Positions 54,175 to 64,000 of a stretch of 64,000 nt of DNA are shown here, in pieces. A program made the position numbers and the translations under genes. Source of the DNA: Heliocidaris tuberculata (taxonomy: Eukaryota > Echinodermata > Echinoidea > Camarodonta > Echinometridae). Each line of letters begins with the position of its first letter. The stretch's first letter is position 1. Under the pieces are notes generated by a model, which saw only the letters and a program-made list of their open reading frames with translations, was not told the origin of the DNA and searched no databases. The stretch spans positions 5,116,520 to 5,180,519 of the forward strand of contig CM046850.1 of the NCBI GenBank assembly GCA_025618425.1. The letters are read 5' to 3'.

Positions 54175-54476
54175 CAGGGGCGTCGATCCGTTTTCGGATG
54201 GGGGGGGGGGGGGGGGGGAGACAACCTAATAGTACCCTTCATGATTTTTCAACGCCTCTTAATTACCAGCTTCTCCACGGTTACATGATGCAGGGAAACT
54301 TAGAGAACTTGGAAGGTTTCAGTTCCCGAGTTTTGCATGCATCATAAATTTTGTCTGTATTTTATTTTACACATCCGGATTTATTGGTGGGGCAAAACGA
54401 TATGACTTGTTTGTCCTCCCAATATTTTCTGGGGGGAACTATCCCCATAGCTGCCTCCCCATAATCGACGCCCTTG
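54175..54476 (+). mobile_element. hAT-like MITE with TSD ACAAAAYG
   Basis: Inverted ends CAGGGGCGTCGAT and ATCGACGCCCTTG. Flanks are ACAAAACG (54167-54174) and ACAAAATG (54477-54484), 8 bp with one mismatch. Poly-G lies at 54200-54218 inside. 302 bp. Confidence 0.82.
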
Positions 54477-54489
54477 ACAAAATGGGATG

Positions 54490-55205
54490 GTCATTTCCAA
54501 CCGACGAATTTACATGTACGGTTTGACTAGACTATCGTCTCGATCAAAATAACTATAGATTGGTTTGGCCATGGACCTACTTCCTATATTACAGCAGGTC
54601 CATGGTTTAGCCGTGATCTCTGTCAGTCATACCAAAAATCATGATAAACTTAACTAATAATCACGCGTCGTTTTAAAATTTGTATTCATCTATCTTTAGC
54701 TAAATGCCTACCAACACTCATATAAGTGTAGCGATATACCGCCCTATATGTCAATAGGGTGCTAAAAACATTGTATCTGTTGTTTGTTAAAAGTTTTTAA
54801 ATAGTCTTGTGTATTTTGCTTAAAATAAAGATGACTTATGAATGGGCAAAGGCACATTATCGATTAAGCCGGTGGATTATTAATTCAAACATATTATTAT
54901 CCTGGTTATCAGAAGAACAAAAACAGATTATAAGAGTTTAAAGAAAAACGAACCTTTCCCCATTTCATTCTGATGATATACTTTTCCATTTATGCCAGAC
55001 CTTCTCATGCTTCATTTATGCATGATTTGAAAACTATATTTTCACTTTGGAGATGAAGTTAAGTGCGTGCAGTACCTGAGTTCTGGTACCTAGTCAAGTA
55101 GTTGTGGATTTCAGATTTTTATTTGAAACGACAGTCAAACCAGTCTAAAGCGCATCGAAGGAAAACAGAAAGAAACGGCGCTCACTCTAAATAAATAGGT
55201 GGTCT
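54490..55205. other. Intergenic stretch, nothing recognised
   Basis: AT-rich, with no coding signal or repeat boundary seen. Confidence 0.45.
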
Positions 55206-55214
55206 TTCTATACA

Positions 55215-55358
55215 GGGCCCTGTTTCATAAAACTTGTCATCAATGACAAGTTGCAGTATCTGTTATAGGTTACTGAAATCCTTGCATCTGATTGGCTGAG
55301 AGTAAATTTGTCGGTAAAAATCACCGACAAGACACTTGATGAAATGCCCCCCCCCCCC
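55215..55358 (+). mobile_element. GGGCCC-type foldback MITE, copy 5
   Basis: GGGCCCTGTTTCATAAAAC to GATGAAATGCCCCCCC. It is nearly identical to the copy at 36228-36371 ('gaaatccttgcatctgattg'). Confidence 0.78.
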
Positions 55359-55359
55359 A

Positions 55360-56520
55360 CAGGTTTGATTGTAATTCTAATGACAAACTGTATAGCTTAG
55401 GCCTGATAATGGTTTTAAAAATTATGAAAATACGAATAGAGTGGTTGATTCTTACAATCTGTAACCAAAGAGAAGATTAGGTAAATTTTGATGAGAAAGA
55501 GAAAGAGAGGGGGCGGCCGCCTACCGGCATACTCAGGGATAACATTACTTTTCTATATGTATATATACTTATTTAAGTTATAGTTATGTCTATCGACGTG
55601 CATTGAATCATTTATATCATCAAAACCTCTAAAATAATTAAATGTCATGAAATTTTGGCATGAAATTTTGATAGCCGAAATGATTATATCCTCATCTAGT
55701 AGACAAACAAAACTGCGATGTTTCCTTTTTACATTTGAAAATTCCAAGTAGACCTCCATTAAGGCCTCTTCCTTCCCTGAGAACGATGACTTGCTATCTT
55801 TATATTCCAAGAACGTTGGTTTAAACTGCTAGTTTTATAGCTTTTATGACCATATTTGGTATGACGAATGGTAATTAACAAAGCATGTGACATTTCTTCC
55901 CGTTTTGCAATAAAGTTTTTATACGTTTAGATTTAAAAAAAAATTTTTTCGAGACCTGGGACCAGACGCCCAAGGACAGGAAATCAATTATTTCTTTTAC
56001 AACCATCAAACTAAAATCATTATAAATTTTAAGCTCAATGATTAAAGGAATATTGAACATAATTAGAATACGAAATAGCTCATACCAACCATGTGAAAGT
56101 AAAAACTAAGTGGCTTGGAAAAATTCACCGATATCATATAGCTTTTGTCGAATATGATAAGTTTATTGTGGTCAAAATACAAGTTAAAAGTTCTTAGAAA
56201 CGAATTAGGGAGAACCTTGATAAGTCTTCTGAAGGTACGGTTATAATTATACACATTTTGAAACTATATGCTTAAACTATTTTAACAAACAACAACGCGG
56301 CACATTTTATCATCATTCTACTGTAAACATTAATAAATCAAGGAAGTAAAAGACAAAAAATATTATTTCATGGATTAAACGCCAGTACAGTTTTACTTGA
56401 AAACGGCTACAGGGAATTAAGAGTTTTTTCTTGGATCATACGACAGGAAGTTAACAAAGTCACCGAAAGTGAAAAGTAAGGATTTGTCCGAATAAAGCTT
56501 TGCTGGCAAGTCCCTAATTA
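55360..56520. other. Intergenic stretch with unassigned minus-strand open pieces
   Basis: Three short minus-strand frames (55810-55553, 56060-55875, 56254-56063) sit in a row and could be scraps of one decayed element, but no domain motif is visible. I make no functional claim. Confidence 0.35.
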
Positions 56521-56524
56521 TAAC

Positions 56525-56659
56525 ATGGGCGAACCCAGGATTTTGTCAAAGAGGGGGCACAAATCTCAGAAAACTTTCTGACAAGCAAAAAAATGAAATA
56601 AATGTAAATTTTAGTTTCAAAGGGGGGACTTCCAGCACCCCTCCCTAATCCGCCACTGT
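56525..56659 (+). mobile_element. Short hAT-like MITE (CATGGGCGAACC...CCGCCACTG)
   Basis: Left CATGGGCGAACCCAGG and right CTAATCCGCCACTG are loosely inverted. Both sides carry ttataa (56519-56524 and 56660-56665). About 135 bp. Confidence 0.5.
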
Positions 56660-56749
56660 TATAAGTCAATGATGATATAAATGGAGGCCGATGATATAAT
56701 AGTTTTCCAGCATGTTAGGGCGTTCACATAATGAGAGGGAATTGTGGAG

Positions 56750-58990
56750 AGAGAGAAAGCGAGCTGAGAGAGAGAGAGAGAGATACACAGAGATAAAGAG
56801 AAAAGGAGAGAGAGAGAGAGAGAGCGAGATACATACATCTGTACATAGAGATAAAGAGAAAAGGAGAGAGAAAGAGAGATATATACAGAGAGATAAAGAG
56901 AAAAGGAGAGAGAGAGAGAGAGATACATACATAGAGATAAAGAGAAAAGGAGAGAGAGAGAGAGAGAGATACACAGAGATAAAGAGAAAAAGAGAGAGAG
57001 AGAGAGAGAGCGAGATACATACATCTGTACATAGAGATAAAGAGAAAAGGAGAGAGAGAGAGATACATACATAGAGATAAAGAGAAAAGGAGAGAGAGAG
57101 ATACATACATAGAGATAAAGAGAAAAGGAGAGAGAGAGAGAGAGATACATACATAGAGATAAAGAGAAAAGGAGAGAGATAGAGAGATACATACATAGAG
57201 ATAAAGAGAAAAGGAGAGAGAGAGAGAGATATACATACATAGAGATAAAGAGAAAAGGAGAGAGAGAGAGATATACATACATAGAGATAAAGAGAAAAGG
57301 AGAGAGAGAGAGAGAGAGAGATATATATACATACATAGAGATAAAGAGAAAAGGAGAGAGAGAGAGATACATACATAGAGATAAAGAGAAAAGGAGAGAG
57401 AGAGAGAGAGAGAGATACATACATAGAGATAAAGAGAAAAGGGGAGAGAGAGAGAGAGATACATACATAGAGATAAAGAGAAAAGGAGAGAGAGAGAGAG
57501 AGATACATACATAGAGATAAAGAGAAAAGGAGAGAGAGAGATATATATATACATAGAGATAAAGAGAAAAGGAGAGAGAGAGAGATACATACATAGAGAT
57601 ATAAAGAGAAAAGGAGAGAGAGAGAGATACATACATAGAGATAAAGAGAAAAGGAGAGAGAGAGAGAGAGAGATACATACATAGAGATAAAGAGAAAAGG
57701 AGAGAGAGAGATATATATATACATACATAGAGATAAAGAGAAAAGGAGAGAGAGAGAGATACATACATAGATATAAAGAGAAAAGGAGAGAGAGATAGAG
57801 AGAGAGAGATACATACATAGATATAGAGAGAGAGAGATATATATATACATACATAGAGATAAAGAGAAAAGGAGAGAGAGAGAGATACATACATAGATAT
57901 AAAGAGAAAAGGAGAGAGAGATAGAGAGAGAGAGATACATACATAGAGATAAAGAGAAAAGGAGAGAGAGAGAGAGAGAGATACATACATAGAGATAAAG
58001 AGAAAAGGAGAGAGAGAGAGAGAGAGATACATACATAGAGATAAAGAGAAAAGGAGAGAGAGAGAGATACATACATAGAGATAAAGAGAAAAGGAGAGAT
58101 AGAGAGAGAGAGATACATACATAGAGATAAAGAGAAAAGGAGAGAGAGAGAGAGAGATACATACATAGAGATAAAGAGAAAAGGAGAGAGAGAGAGATAC
58201 ATACATAGAGATAAAGAGAAAAGGAGAGAGAGAGAGAGATATACATACATAGAGATAAAGAGAAAAGGAGAGAGAGAGAGAGAGATACATACATAGAGAT
58301 AAAGAGAAAAGGAGAGAGAGAGATATATATATATATACATAGAGATAAAGAGAAAAGGAGAGAGAGAGAGATACATACATAGAGATAAAGAGAAAAGGAG
58401 AGAGAGAGAGAGAGAGAGATACATACATAGAGATAAAGAGAAAAGGGGAGAGAGAGAGAGAGAGATACATACATAGAGATAAAGAGAAAAGGAGAGAGAG
58501 AGAGAGAGATACATACATAGAGATAAAGAGAAAAGGAGAGAGAGAGATATATATATACATAGAGATAAAGAGAAAAGGAGAGAGAGAGAGATACATACAT
58601 AGAGATAAAGAGAAAAGGAGAGAGAGAGAGATACATACATAGAGATAAAGAGAAAAGGAGAGAGAGAGAGAGAGATATACATACATAGAGATAAAGAGAA
58701 AAGGAGAGAGAGAGAGAGAGAGATACATACATAGAGATAAAGAGAAAAGGAGAGAGAGATATATATATATACATAGAGATAAAGAGAAAAGGAGAGAGAG
58801 AGAGATACATACATAGATATAAAGAGAAAAGGAGAGAGAGATAGAAAGAGAGAGAGATACATACATAGAGATAAAGAGAAAAGGAGAGAGAGAGAGAGAG
58901 ATACATACATAGAGATAAAGAGAAAAGGAGAGAGAGAGAGAGATACATACATAGAGATAAAGAGAAAAGGAGAGAGAGAGAGATAGAGAG
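56750..58990 (+). repeat. 2.2-kb minisatellite, unit GAGATACATACATAGAGATAAAGAGAAAAGG plus (AG)n
   Basis: About 45 units by eye, each with the constant core 'tacatacatagagataaaga' and 'gaaaagg' followed by a variable AG run, giving unit lengths of roughly 40 to 62 bp. Variants include 'tatatatacatagag', 'tacatctgtacatag' and 'gatacacagag', some shared by neighbouring units. All minus-strand frames stay open (Ser/Leu/Tyr/Phe repeats) because the unit contains no stop on that strand. Confidence 0.97.
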
Positions 58991-58999
58991 ATGGAGAAA

Positions 59000-59555
59000 A
59001 GAGTGAAGAGAGAAAGAGCGGAAGAGAGGATAAGGAGGAAAGTTGAAAACAAAAGACGGGTAGTGAATAATCAAGCAGAGACAGGATAACTTAGAGCAGT
59101 AATCAGAGTTCCATCCATGTCTCATCAGATCAAAATGTCATCTTTCAGTCCTACACTAATCTACTTAAGTAATTAAATAAAGTGGAGAAAGCAAACATAT
59201 CTCTGCTGTTACCACTTTTTAAAAGTAAATGTATATTCATTTCGAAGATAACAATTTAATGTGTAAGCTTTGATGGCTATCAGTATCTTTTTATATAGTA
59301 GGGTATATTATTGATTATAATCATTATAGGTTGTAATGTATTATGAAAATTGTATTTTTGATTTGTATTTTGCTGGAAATGAGGAAATATAATATGAATA
59401 TAAAATATGAAATATAATGTTAGAGAGGGAATTTTTTGAGTACCCACAGATTATTGTAGCAGGAAGTTAACTGGAAATGAATTTTTTAGATATACATTGT
59501 ACTAAGTGTTCAGAGAGTTGTGTGTTTTTCTTATTTCAGTAGAAGGGCGTATGGT
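59000..59555. other. Intergenic stretch, nothing recognised
   Basis: A purine-rich margin of the minisatellite followed by AT-rich sequence with no gene. Confidence 0.45.
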
Positions 59556-59559
59556 TGTG

Positions 59560-59690
59560 GGTCCTATCCGAGGGACTTTGTAATGAGCATCAGTGCCTTA
59601 CGAAAAAGGAACAAGCGCACAGACTTCACTTAGTTTCGAACCCATGACCTCCCAGTCACGAAACCACTTCTCTTACCTGCTTTTAAATGT
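59560..59690 (-). mobile_element. tRNA-derived SINE-like fragment (minus strand)
   Basis: On the minus strand 'agtggtttcgtgactgggag' and then 'catgggttcgaaactaag' give an A-box-like and a B-box (GGTTCGAAAC) pair at short spacing, followed by a body with 'gcacttgttcctttttcg'-like sequence. Confidence 0.5.
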
Positions 59691-60029
59691 CTGAAAAGGA
59701 ACTAAATATTCTTTTTGACTGAATGATTTTTAACAAATGTTTAAAGGCTCCATATTCCCAAGGCTTACACTTTGTTCCCGATCTTATGGGGACGAGCTGT
59801 GGATCAATAAAAGTCTCCTGAAAAAGACAATTGAGTGACGATGCGGGGTTGGACCTATATTTTCCGGACTGCTCAGGAGTTCATAAACTACTTTCGCTTT
59901 TGTATCCAGGAATTGATAAACAGGGGGTGATATCTTCCAAATCCTGGGGGTGCGGGGATGTACCTGCATGGGCAGCCTCTCATGCCTCAGACCCACTGCA
60001 ATTGTATACATTTTCAGGACCTTTAAACG

Positions 60030-60056
60030 GGGGGGGGGGGGGGGGGGGGGGGAGGG

Positions 60057-60098
<42 letters not shown>
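60030..60098 (+). repeat. ~69-base near-pure poly-G tract
   Basis: G run interrupted only by two A residues (positions near 60053 and 60059). It is the longest G run in the window. The flank 'ggatacgccactg' downstream looks like the end of a hAT-like MITE. Confidence 0.95.
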
Positions 60099-60099
<1 letters not shown>

Positions 60100-60379
60100 A
60101 AGCCGCTGCCCCTATGTTGGATACGCCACTGACTTTTCTAATGGATTTAGGAGGTGGTACAACCCGTCATTGTCCATTATAAAATCCAGCCTGATACTCA
60201 AACAAAGAAAGAAAGTTGCCCCTATTTGTGTTCTGATGCCTCCTTCAAATTGTAGCATCAAAGGACAGATTTACAATACATGGATGATCTTCTTTTCCTT
60301 TTTTTTTTTTTGTCGCTTCTCAGAGATTTTTCGAACTAACCCCCCCCCCCCTACAAACTCTTGGATCCGCCCCTGACTA

Positions 60380-61199
60380 AATTTATGAGTGTTTATCTAT
60401 CGTACAGTTACAGCAACTGTTTGATCTATACACATGGGATTTAATGAATGGAATTAAAGTGTTTTCTTTTCTTTTTTGTAATCCGTTTCAAAGTCTACCT
60501 TTATTGTTCGCGGTTTAGAGTATGAGTCAGCCTTCTTTTTTTTTCAGTAAAGACATTTTCTCCACAAGATGTCATTTGTTAGGAATGCATTTACTTAGGA
60601 AAGAGCTATTGTATGTGGTCGTTTGTGCTTGAATACAACTTTGGGGTCAATGGAAAATTGGTTATATGTGCAGCTAAATTGTGGGGTCATCTAAAGTTTA
60701 AGTTTATCACAGGCCAGGAAAAGCATTTAACTCTAAAAATAATGGTGTCTGGTCTGAAATTAGTTGCTTGCGGTTGACCATATCAGCACAACCACATCTA
60801 GTATACCGTTATCAATGTAATGATGGTCAAATCAATACAGAATTGCCATTCATTCATTCCATGACTTATTTCATCCATTCATTTTAAAAAAAGTACATTT
60901 ACAAAAATTATAGAACAGTCACAGTATAGTACTAGTAGAACATGGATGAAGAGCCTTCCTTATGTGATGCTGCCACCAAAACATGTATAAACGTCTAATA
61001 TTGTACTTTTACAATTCTGTATTTATTTGACCACCTTATTCATTATGGCTCATGATTTTGTGTGCATTTACGACAGTCTTTTACTCATGATTCATCTTTA
61101 TATATATTTTTAAAATTATAATGTAGAGATCTGCAATTTCAACGACATCACTGACACATTATCATTAGTTTTTATTGGGTAGAACATTTGCGTATGACA
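60380..61199. other. Intergenic stretch, nothing recognised
   Basis: AT-rich with no coding or repeat boundary that I can support. Confidence 0.45.
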
Positions 61200-61208
61200 G
61201 CTTGCCAT

Positions 61209-61620
61209 CATAGGCGCCGGAAGTGGGGGGGGGGGGGGCAAAATGCATTTTCGCCCCCTAAAAAGCCCCCCCCCCCCATAAAAAAAATCAGTAGTAAAGG
61301 AGTAAAAATCGTGTGTATATTAAAAGCTTGATTGCTTTATTACGTAATTGTAAGCCTTTGTATTCATTTTTCGTATTCATGGAGATCACTGAAGACAGAT
61401 AAAGCATTCAAACTTTAAACTTTAACGTAGTGGGGGTTTTGTATTAGACGTGTTTAATAGCGAAATATTCTGAAAGGTGTGTACGTGCGTCTGTATTGTT
61501 GTGAGAGGGTGGGAAAGCGTGTGTGTTTTTTTAGGGGTGAGAAGACATGAGCCCTTGAAAGGTGAGCCCCCTTGAATGTTTGCCCCCCCCCCCAATCCCA
61601 AACTGCTTCCGGGGCGCCTG
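61209..61620 (+). mobile_element. hAT-like MITE, CATAGGCGCCGG family, copy 1, TSD CTTGCCAT
   Basis: CTTGCCAT at 61201-61208 and 61621-61628 flanks a 412-bp element with ends CATAGGCGCCGGAAG and CTTCCGGGGCGCCTG. The body contains 'cagtagtaaaggagtaaaaa' and 'cactgaagacagataaagca'. It is a near-identical sister of 63148-63542. Confidence 0.92.
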
Positions 61621-61628
61621 CTTGCCAT

Positions 61629-62920
61629 ACAATCTACGTTCCTTCTTTTTTCAAAGCGAGAGCAGTGTTTTTGTCAACACAGCTGATTGTATGGGAAGCC
61701 GTCATGCGCAAATTTATCGCTCCTTCAAGCATGGCAACTGTTGCAAAAGTAGCAAAATTTTGAAAACGACATTGCCTCATAAAAACAGAATCGAAACGCC
61801 TTACCCCAAAACGATGATCTTGGTGTCATTTTATTCGGAAAAGGATTTCTAATCAATGAAATAAAAGCTAATGATCTATTGAGTCAATGATGTCGTTGAA
61901 ATTGCAAATGTCAGGTGTTGCGTTCTTTCTGGGCCACCCAGTATATTACGAATCGTCATGATCATGATGATGTCTTTTATCTCCTGTTCCCACTCTTTCC
62001 TCCTCCTTTCTCAATCCCTACTCTCTCCATCTCGCTCTAATACATGTAAATATTTGCCCTACTTGTATTTATGGAAACTTTTTCTCATTATTATTGTAAA
62101 ATATATTATACGTCAAATCGTTAATCAATCCACATATTTGTTCTATTCAAACGTAAAATATCAATCTCCTTTAGAATATCTTGCCTATTTCTCTCTTGTC
62201 GTTTTCTTTTTTCTCCCTCCCGCTTTCTCATTTTTGTCTCCCTTTTCTCTTTCCCATTATCATTGTAGGAATATAATGTAAACATGAATTATTTTGCATT
62301 TTGTACCGTATTACTCTGTACATCCCACGTAATTCATCCCTTGTGCTGCCATGCGAATTTTGATAAACACCATTTCAATTTCAATTTTCAATTTGCTAGT
62401 CATTTGGTGAAATTATGACCCTGTTAGATTGCATTGAAGAGATATTATTGACTACAAATAGATATACAATAATATGTAAGCAGTTGATATTGGCGAGTCG
62501 TGATGTATTAGAATTGTCATTTTAAGGAGAAATTGTTATTAAATCGTTTCCTGATTAAAGCATATTCTAGATCATTATTATTCACACGATCACCACAGCT
62601 CCAAACAACTATTCACCATTCCTACCACTATCATCACCGCAGGCCTACCACCATCTTCATCATCACATGCAACACTGTCGCCATAATCAGATAATGTCAC
62701 CATCACAATTGTATGCAACAATCGCTACAAAACTACCACTACATCACCACCACAACACTGTCGTCACCATGCATATGGTCATCACTGACGTAGAAATAGT
62801 GATGGAAGCGATGATAATATTTTTTTTGCGTTTAGAATTTTTTCTTCAATGTTTTGAACTTTTGCTCTGGACCGCTTTTCATTTTACTGATTGTCCCAGC
62901 GGGTCCATAGATTTCATTGA
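61629..62920. other. Intergenic stretch, nothing recognised
   Basis: Pyrimidine-rich patches near 61980-62040 and 62200-62260, and CAT/CAC triplet words at 62590-62780. No gene is supported. Confidence 0.45.
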
Positions 62921-62923
62921 AAA

Positions 62924-62924
<1 letters not shown>

Positions 62925-62969
<45 letters not shown>

Positions 62970-63061
62970 GGCTGCTGCTGCTGCTGCTGATAATGATGAT
63001 GATTATGGTGATGATGATTATGATGATGATGATGATGCTGCTGATGCTGATTATGATGATG
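62925..63061 (+). repeat. (GAT)n/(GCT)n trinucleotide tract
   Basis: GATGATGAT with short GCTGCTGCT interruptions. Confidence 0.95.
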
Positions 63062-63147
63062 ACTGAGGTACCTTTATTGCTACGACAGTGACCGGGTATG
63101 ACCATGGTATGACTCTTCCCACCATACACTAAATACATCACCACAAC

Positions 63148-63542
63148 CACAGGCGCCGGAAGTGTTAGGGGGGGGGGGGCAGGGGGGCGGTCGCCCCCCC
63201 CCCCCCCCAAACGAAAAAGAATTTAAAAAATCAGTAGTAAAGGAGTAAAAATCGTGTGTATATTAAAAGCTTGATTGCTTTATTACGTAATTGTAAGCCT
63301 TTGTATTCATTTTTCGTGCATGGAGATCACTGAAGACAGATAAAGCATTCGAACTTTTAACTTTAACGTAGTGGAGGTTTTGTATTAGACGTGTTTTATA
63401 GCGAAATGTTCTGAAAGGTGTGTACGTGCGTCTGTATTCTTGTTTTCTTAGGGGTGAGAAGACATGAGTCCTTGAAAGGTGAGCCCCCTTGAATGTTTGC
63501 CCCCCCCCCCCCCCCAATCCCAAACTGCTTCCGGCGCGCCTG
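63148..63542 (+). mobile_element. hAT-like MITE, CACAGGCGCCGG copy 2, TSD ACCACAAC
   Basis: ACCACAAC at 63140-63147 and 63543-63550 flanks a 395-bp element collinear with 61209-61620. The two copies differ mainly in the length of the G/C runs and in a microdeletion near 63440. Confidence 0.92.
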
Positions 63543-64000
63543 ACCACAACAAGTGCAAATACCAACAGTTGCATGAAAGCCATCGCATCTGCACAACCAT
63601 ACACTTTACATTCGTAACTATGGTAACGACTTGCTTTCTTTTCCTCCTCCTTCTCCTCCTTTTCCTCTTCTTTTTTTTTTCATGAATTGTATACCTGATG
63701 GGACAGTCAGTAGGATAAAAAGCTGTCCAGATCAAAAGCAGTAGAACATTTCAAAGAATAAAAAATGTATAATCTCAAAACGCACATTATAATTTCATCA
63801 ACGTCGCCATCGTCCCCTATCACTCCTATATAGGAATCTCCTCATAATTCTTTTTTTCCCCCTCCAAATTTCTTGTTTGTTTTTCGAAAATATTATCAAA
63901 ATGATATTGATCTTTTTGTTTTCGCAAAATCATTGAAGCGGAATCGAAACTATAAACATGATAATTTATATTTGAATGGCATTGACATGGATTTGAATTA

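Noticed and set aside
56659..59125. Very long minus-strand open frames (up to about 800 codons) of Ser-Leu-Tyr-Phe repeats
   Set aside because: They are the translation of a stop-free minisatellite, open in all three minus frames, with no domain and no start context.
59831..60376. Open frame with a poly-Gly run
   Set aside because: Crosses a poly-G homopolymer and the flanks of MITE-like sequence; no coding signature.
1..64000. CRISPR arrays, operons, bacterial-type promoters or ribosome binding sites
   Set aside because: The sequence is a spliced animal gene in repeat-rich DNA. The tandem arrays seen are satellites without unique spacers.

Overview
This is a window of animal genomic DNA, most likely from an echinoderm and probably a sea urchin. 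The evidence is one gene with many introns, AT-rich repeat-packed introns, abundant ACATGTA-type words, and a DIRS retrotransposon of a kind known from sea urchins. The species is an inference.

There is one host gene, on the + strand: the 3' part of an RSF1 (Remodeling and spacing factor 1) orthologue. I resolved twelve coding exons between 1756 and 37264. They join with consistent splice phases into one uninterrupted frame of 1598 codons plus a stop. They encode the end of the WHIM-like region (QPIGRDKMGLVYW), a very long Lys/Glu-rich exon with SUMO-type motifs and an AT-hook, a C4HC3 PHD finger split over two exons, the RGKDMSTI and KKRRLNDLD blocks, and the conserved C-terminus DDLLQVTDLIDYV. 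The gene's 5' end lies before the window.

The introns hold most of the novelty. Intron 1 (1849-14619) carries copies of a 410-bp TTAA-flanked MITE. One copy is split by a 3.2-kb repeat that itself contains two hAT-like insertions with 8-bp target duplications. The same intron has a 194-bp tandem array, a 2.8-kb TTAA element with THAP-domain remnants, and decayed copies of the next exon. The intron after exon 2 has a 72-bp tandem repeat whose unit is the exon's own 3' end plus splice donor, interrupted by an 863-bp element. The intron after exon 3 contains a complete DIRS element (17741-23830) with gag-like, RT/RNase H and tyrosine-recombinase frames, split inverted repeats and an internal complementary region.

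Downstream of RSF1 (37265-64000) I found no convincing gene. That part holds a candidate poly(A) signal, tRNA-derived SINE fragments, LINE scraps, large foldback elements, TTAA- and hAT-type MITEs, poly-G/C tracts, and a 2.2-kb minisatellite at 56750-58990. The window as a whole is a catalogue of small TTAA (piggyBac-like) and 8-bp-TSD (hAT-like) elements whose nesting gives a relative insertion order.
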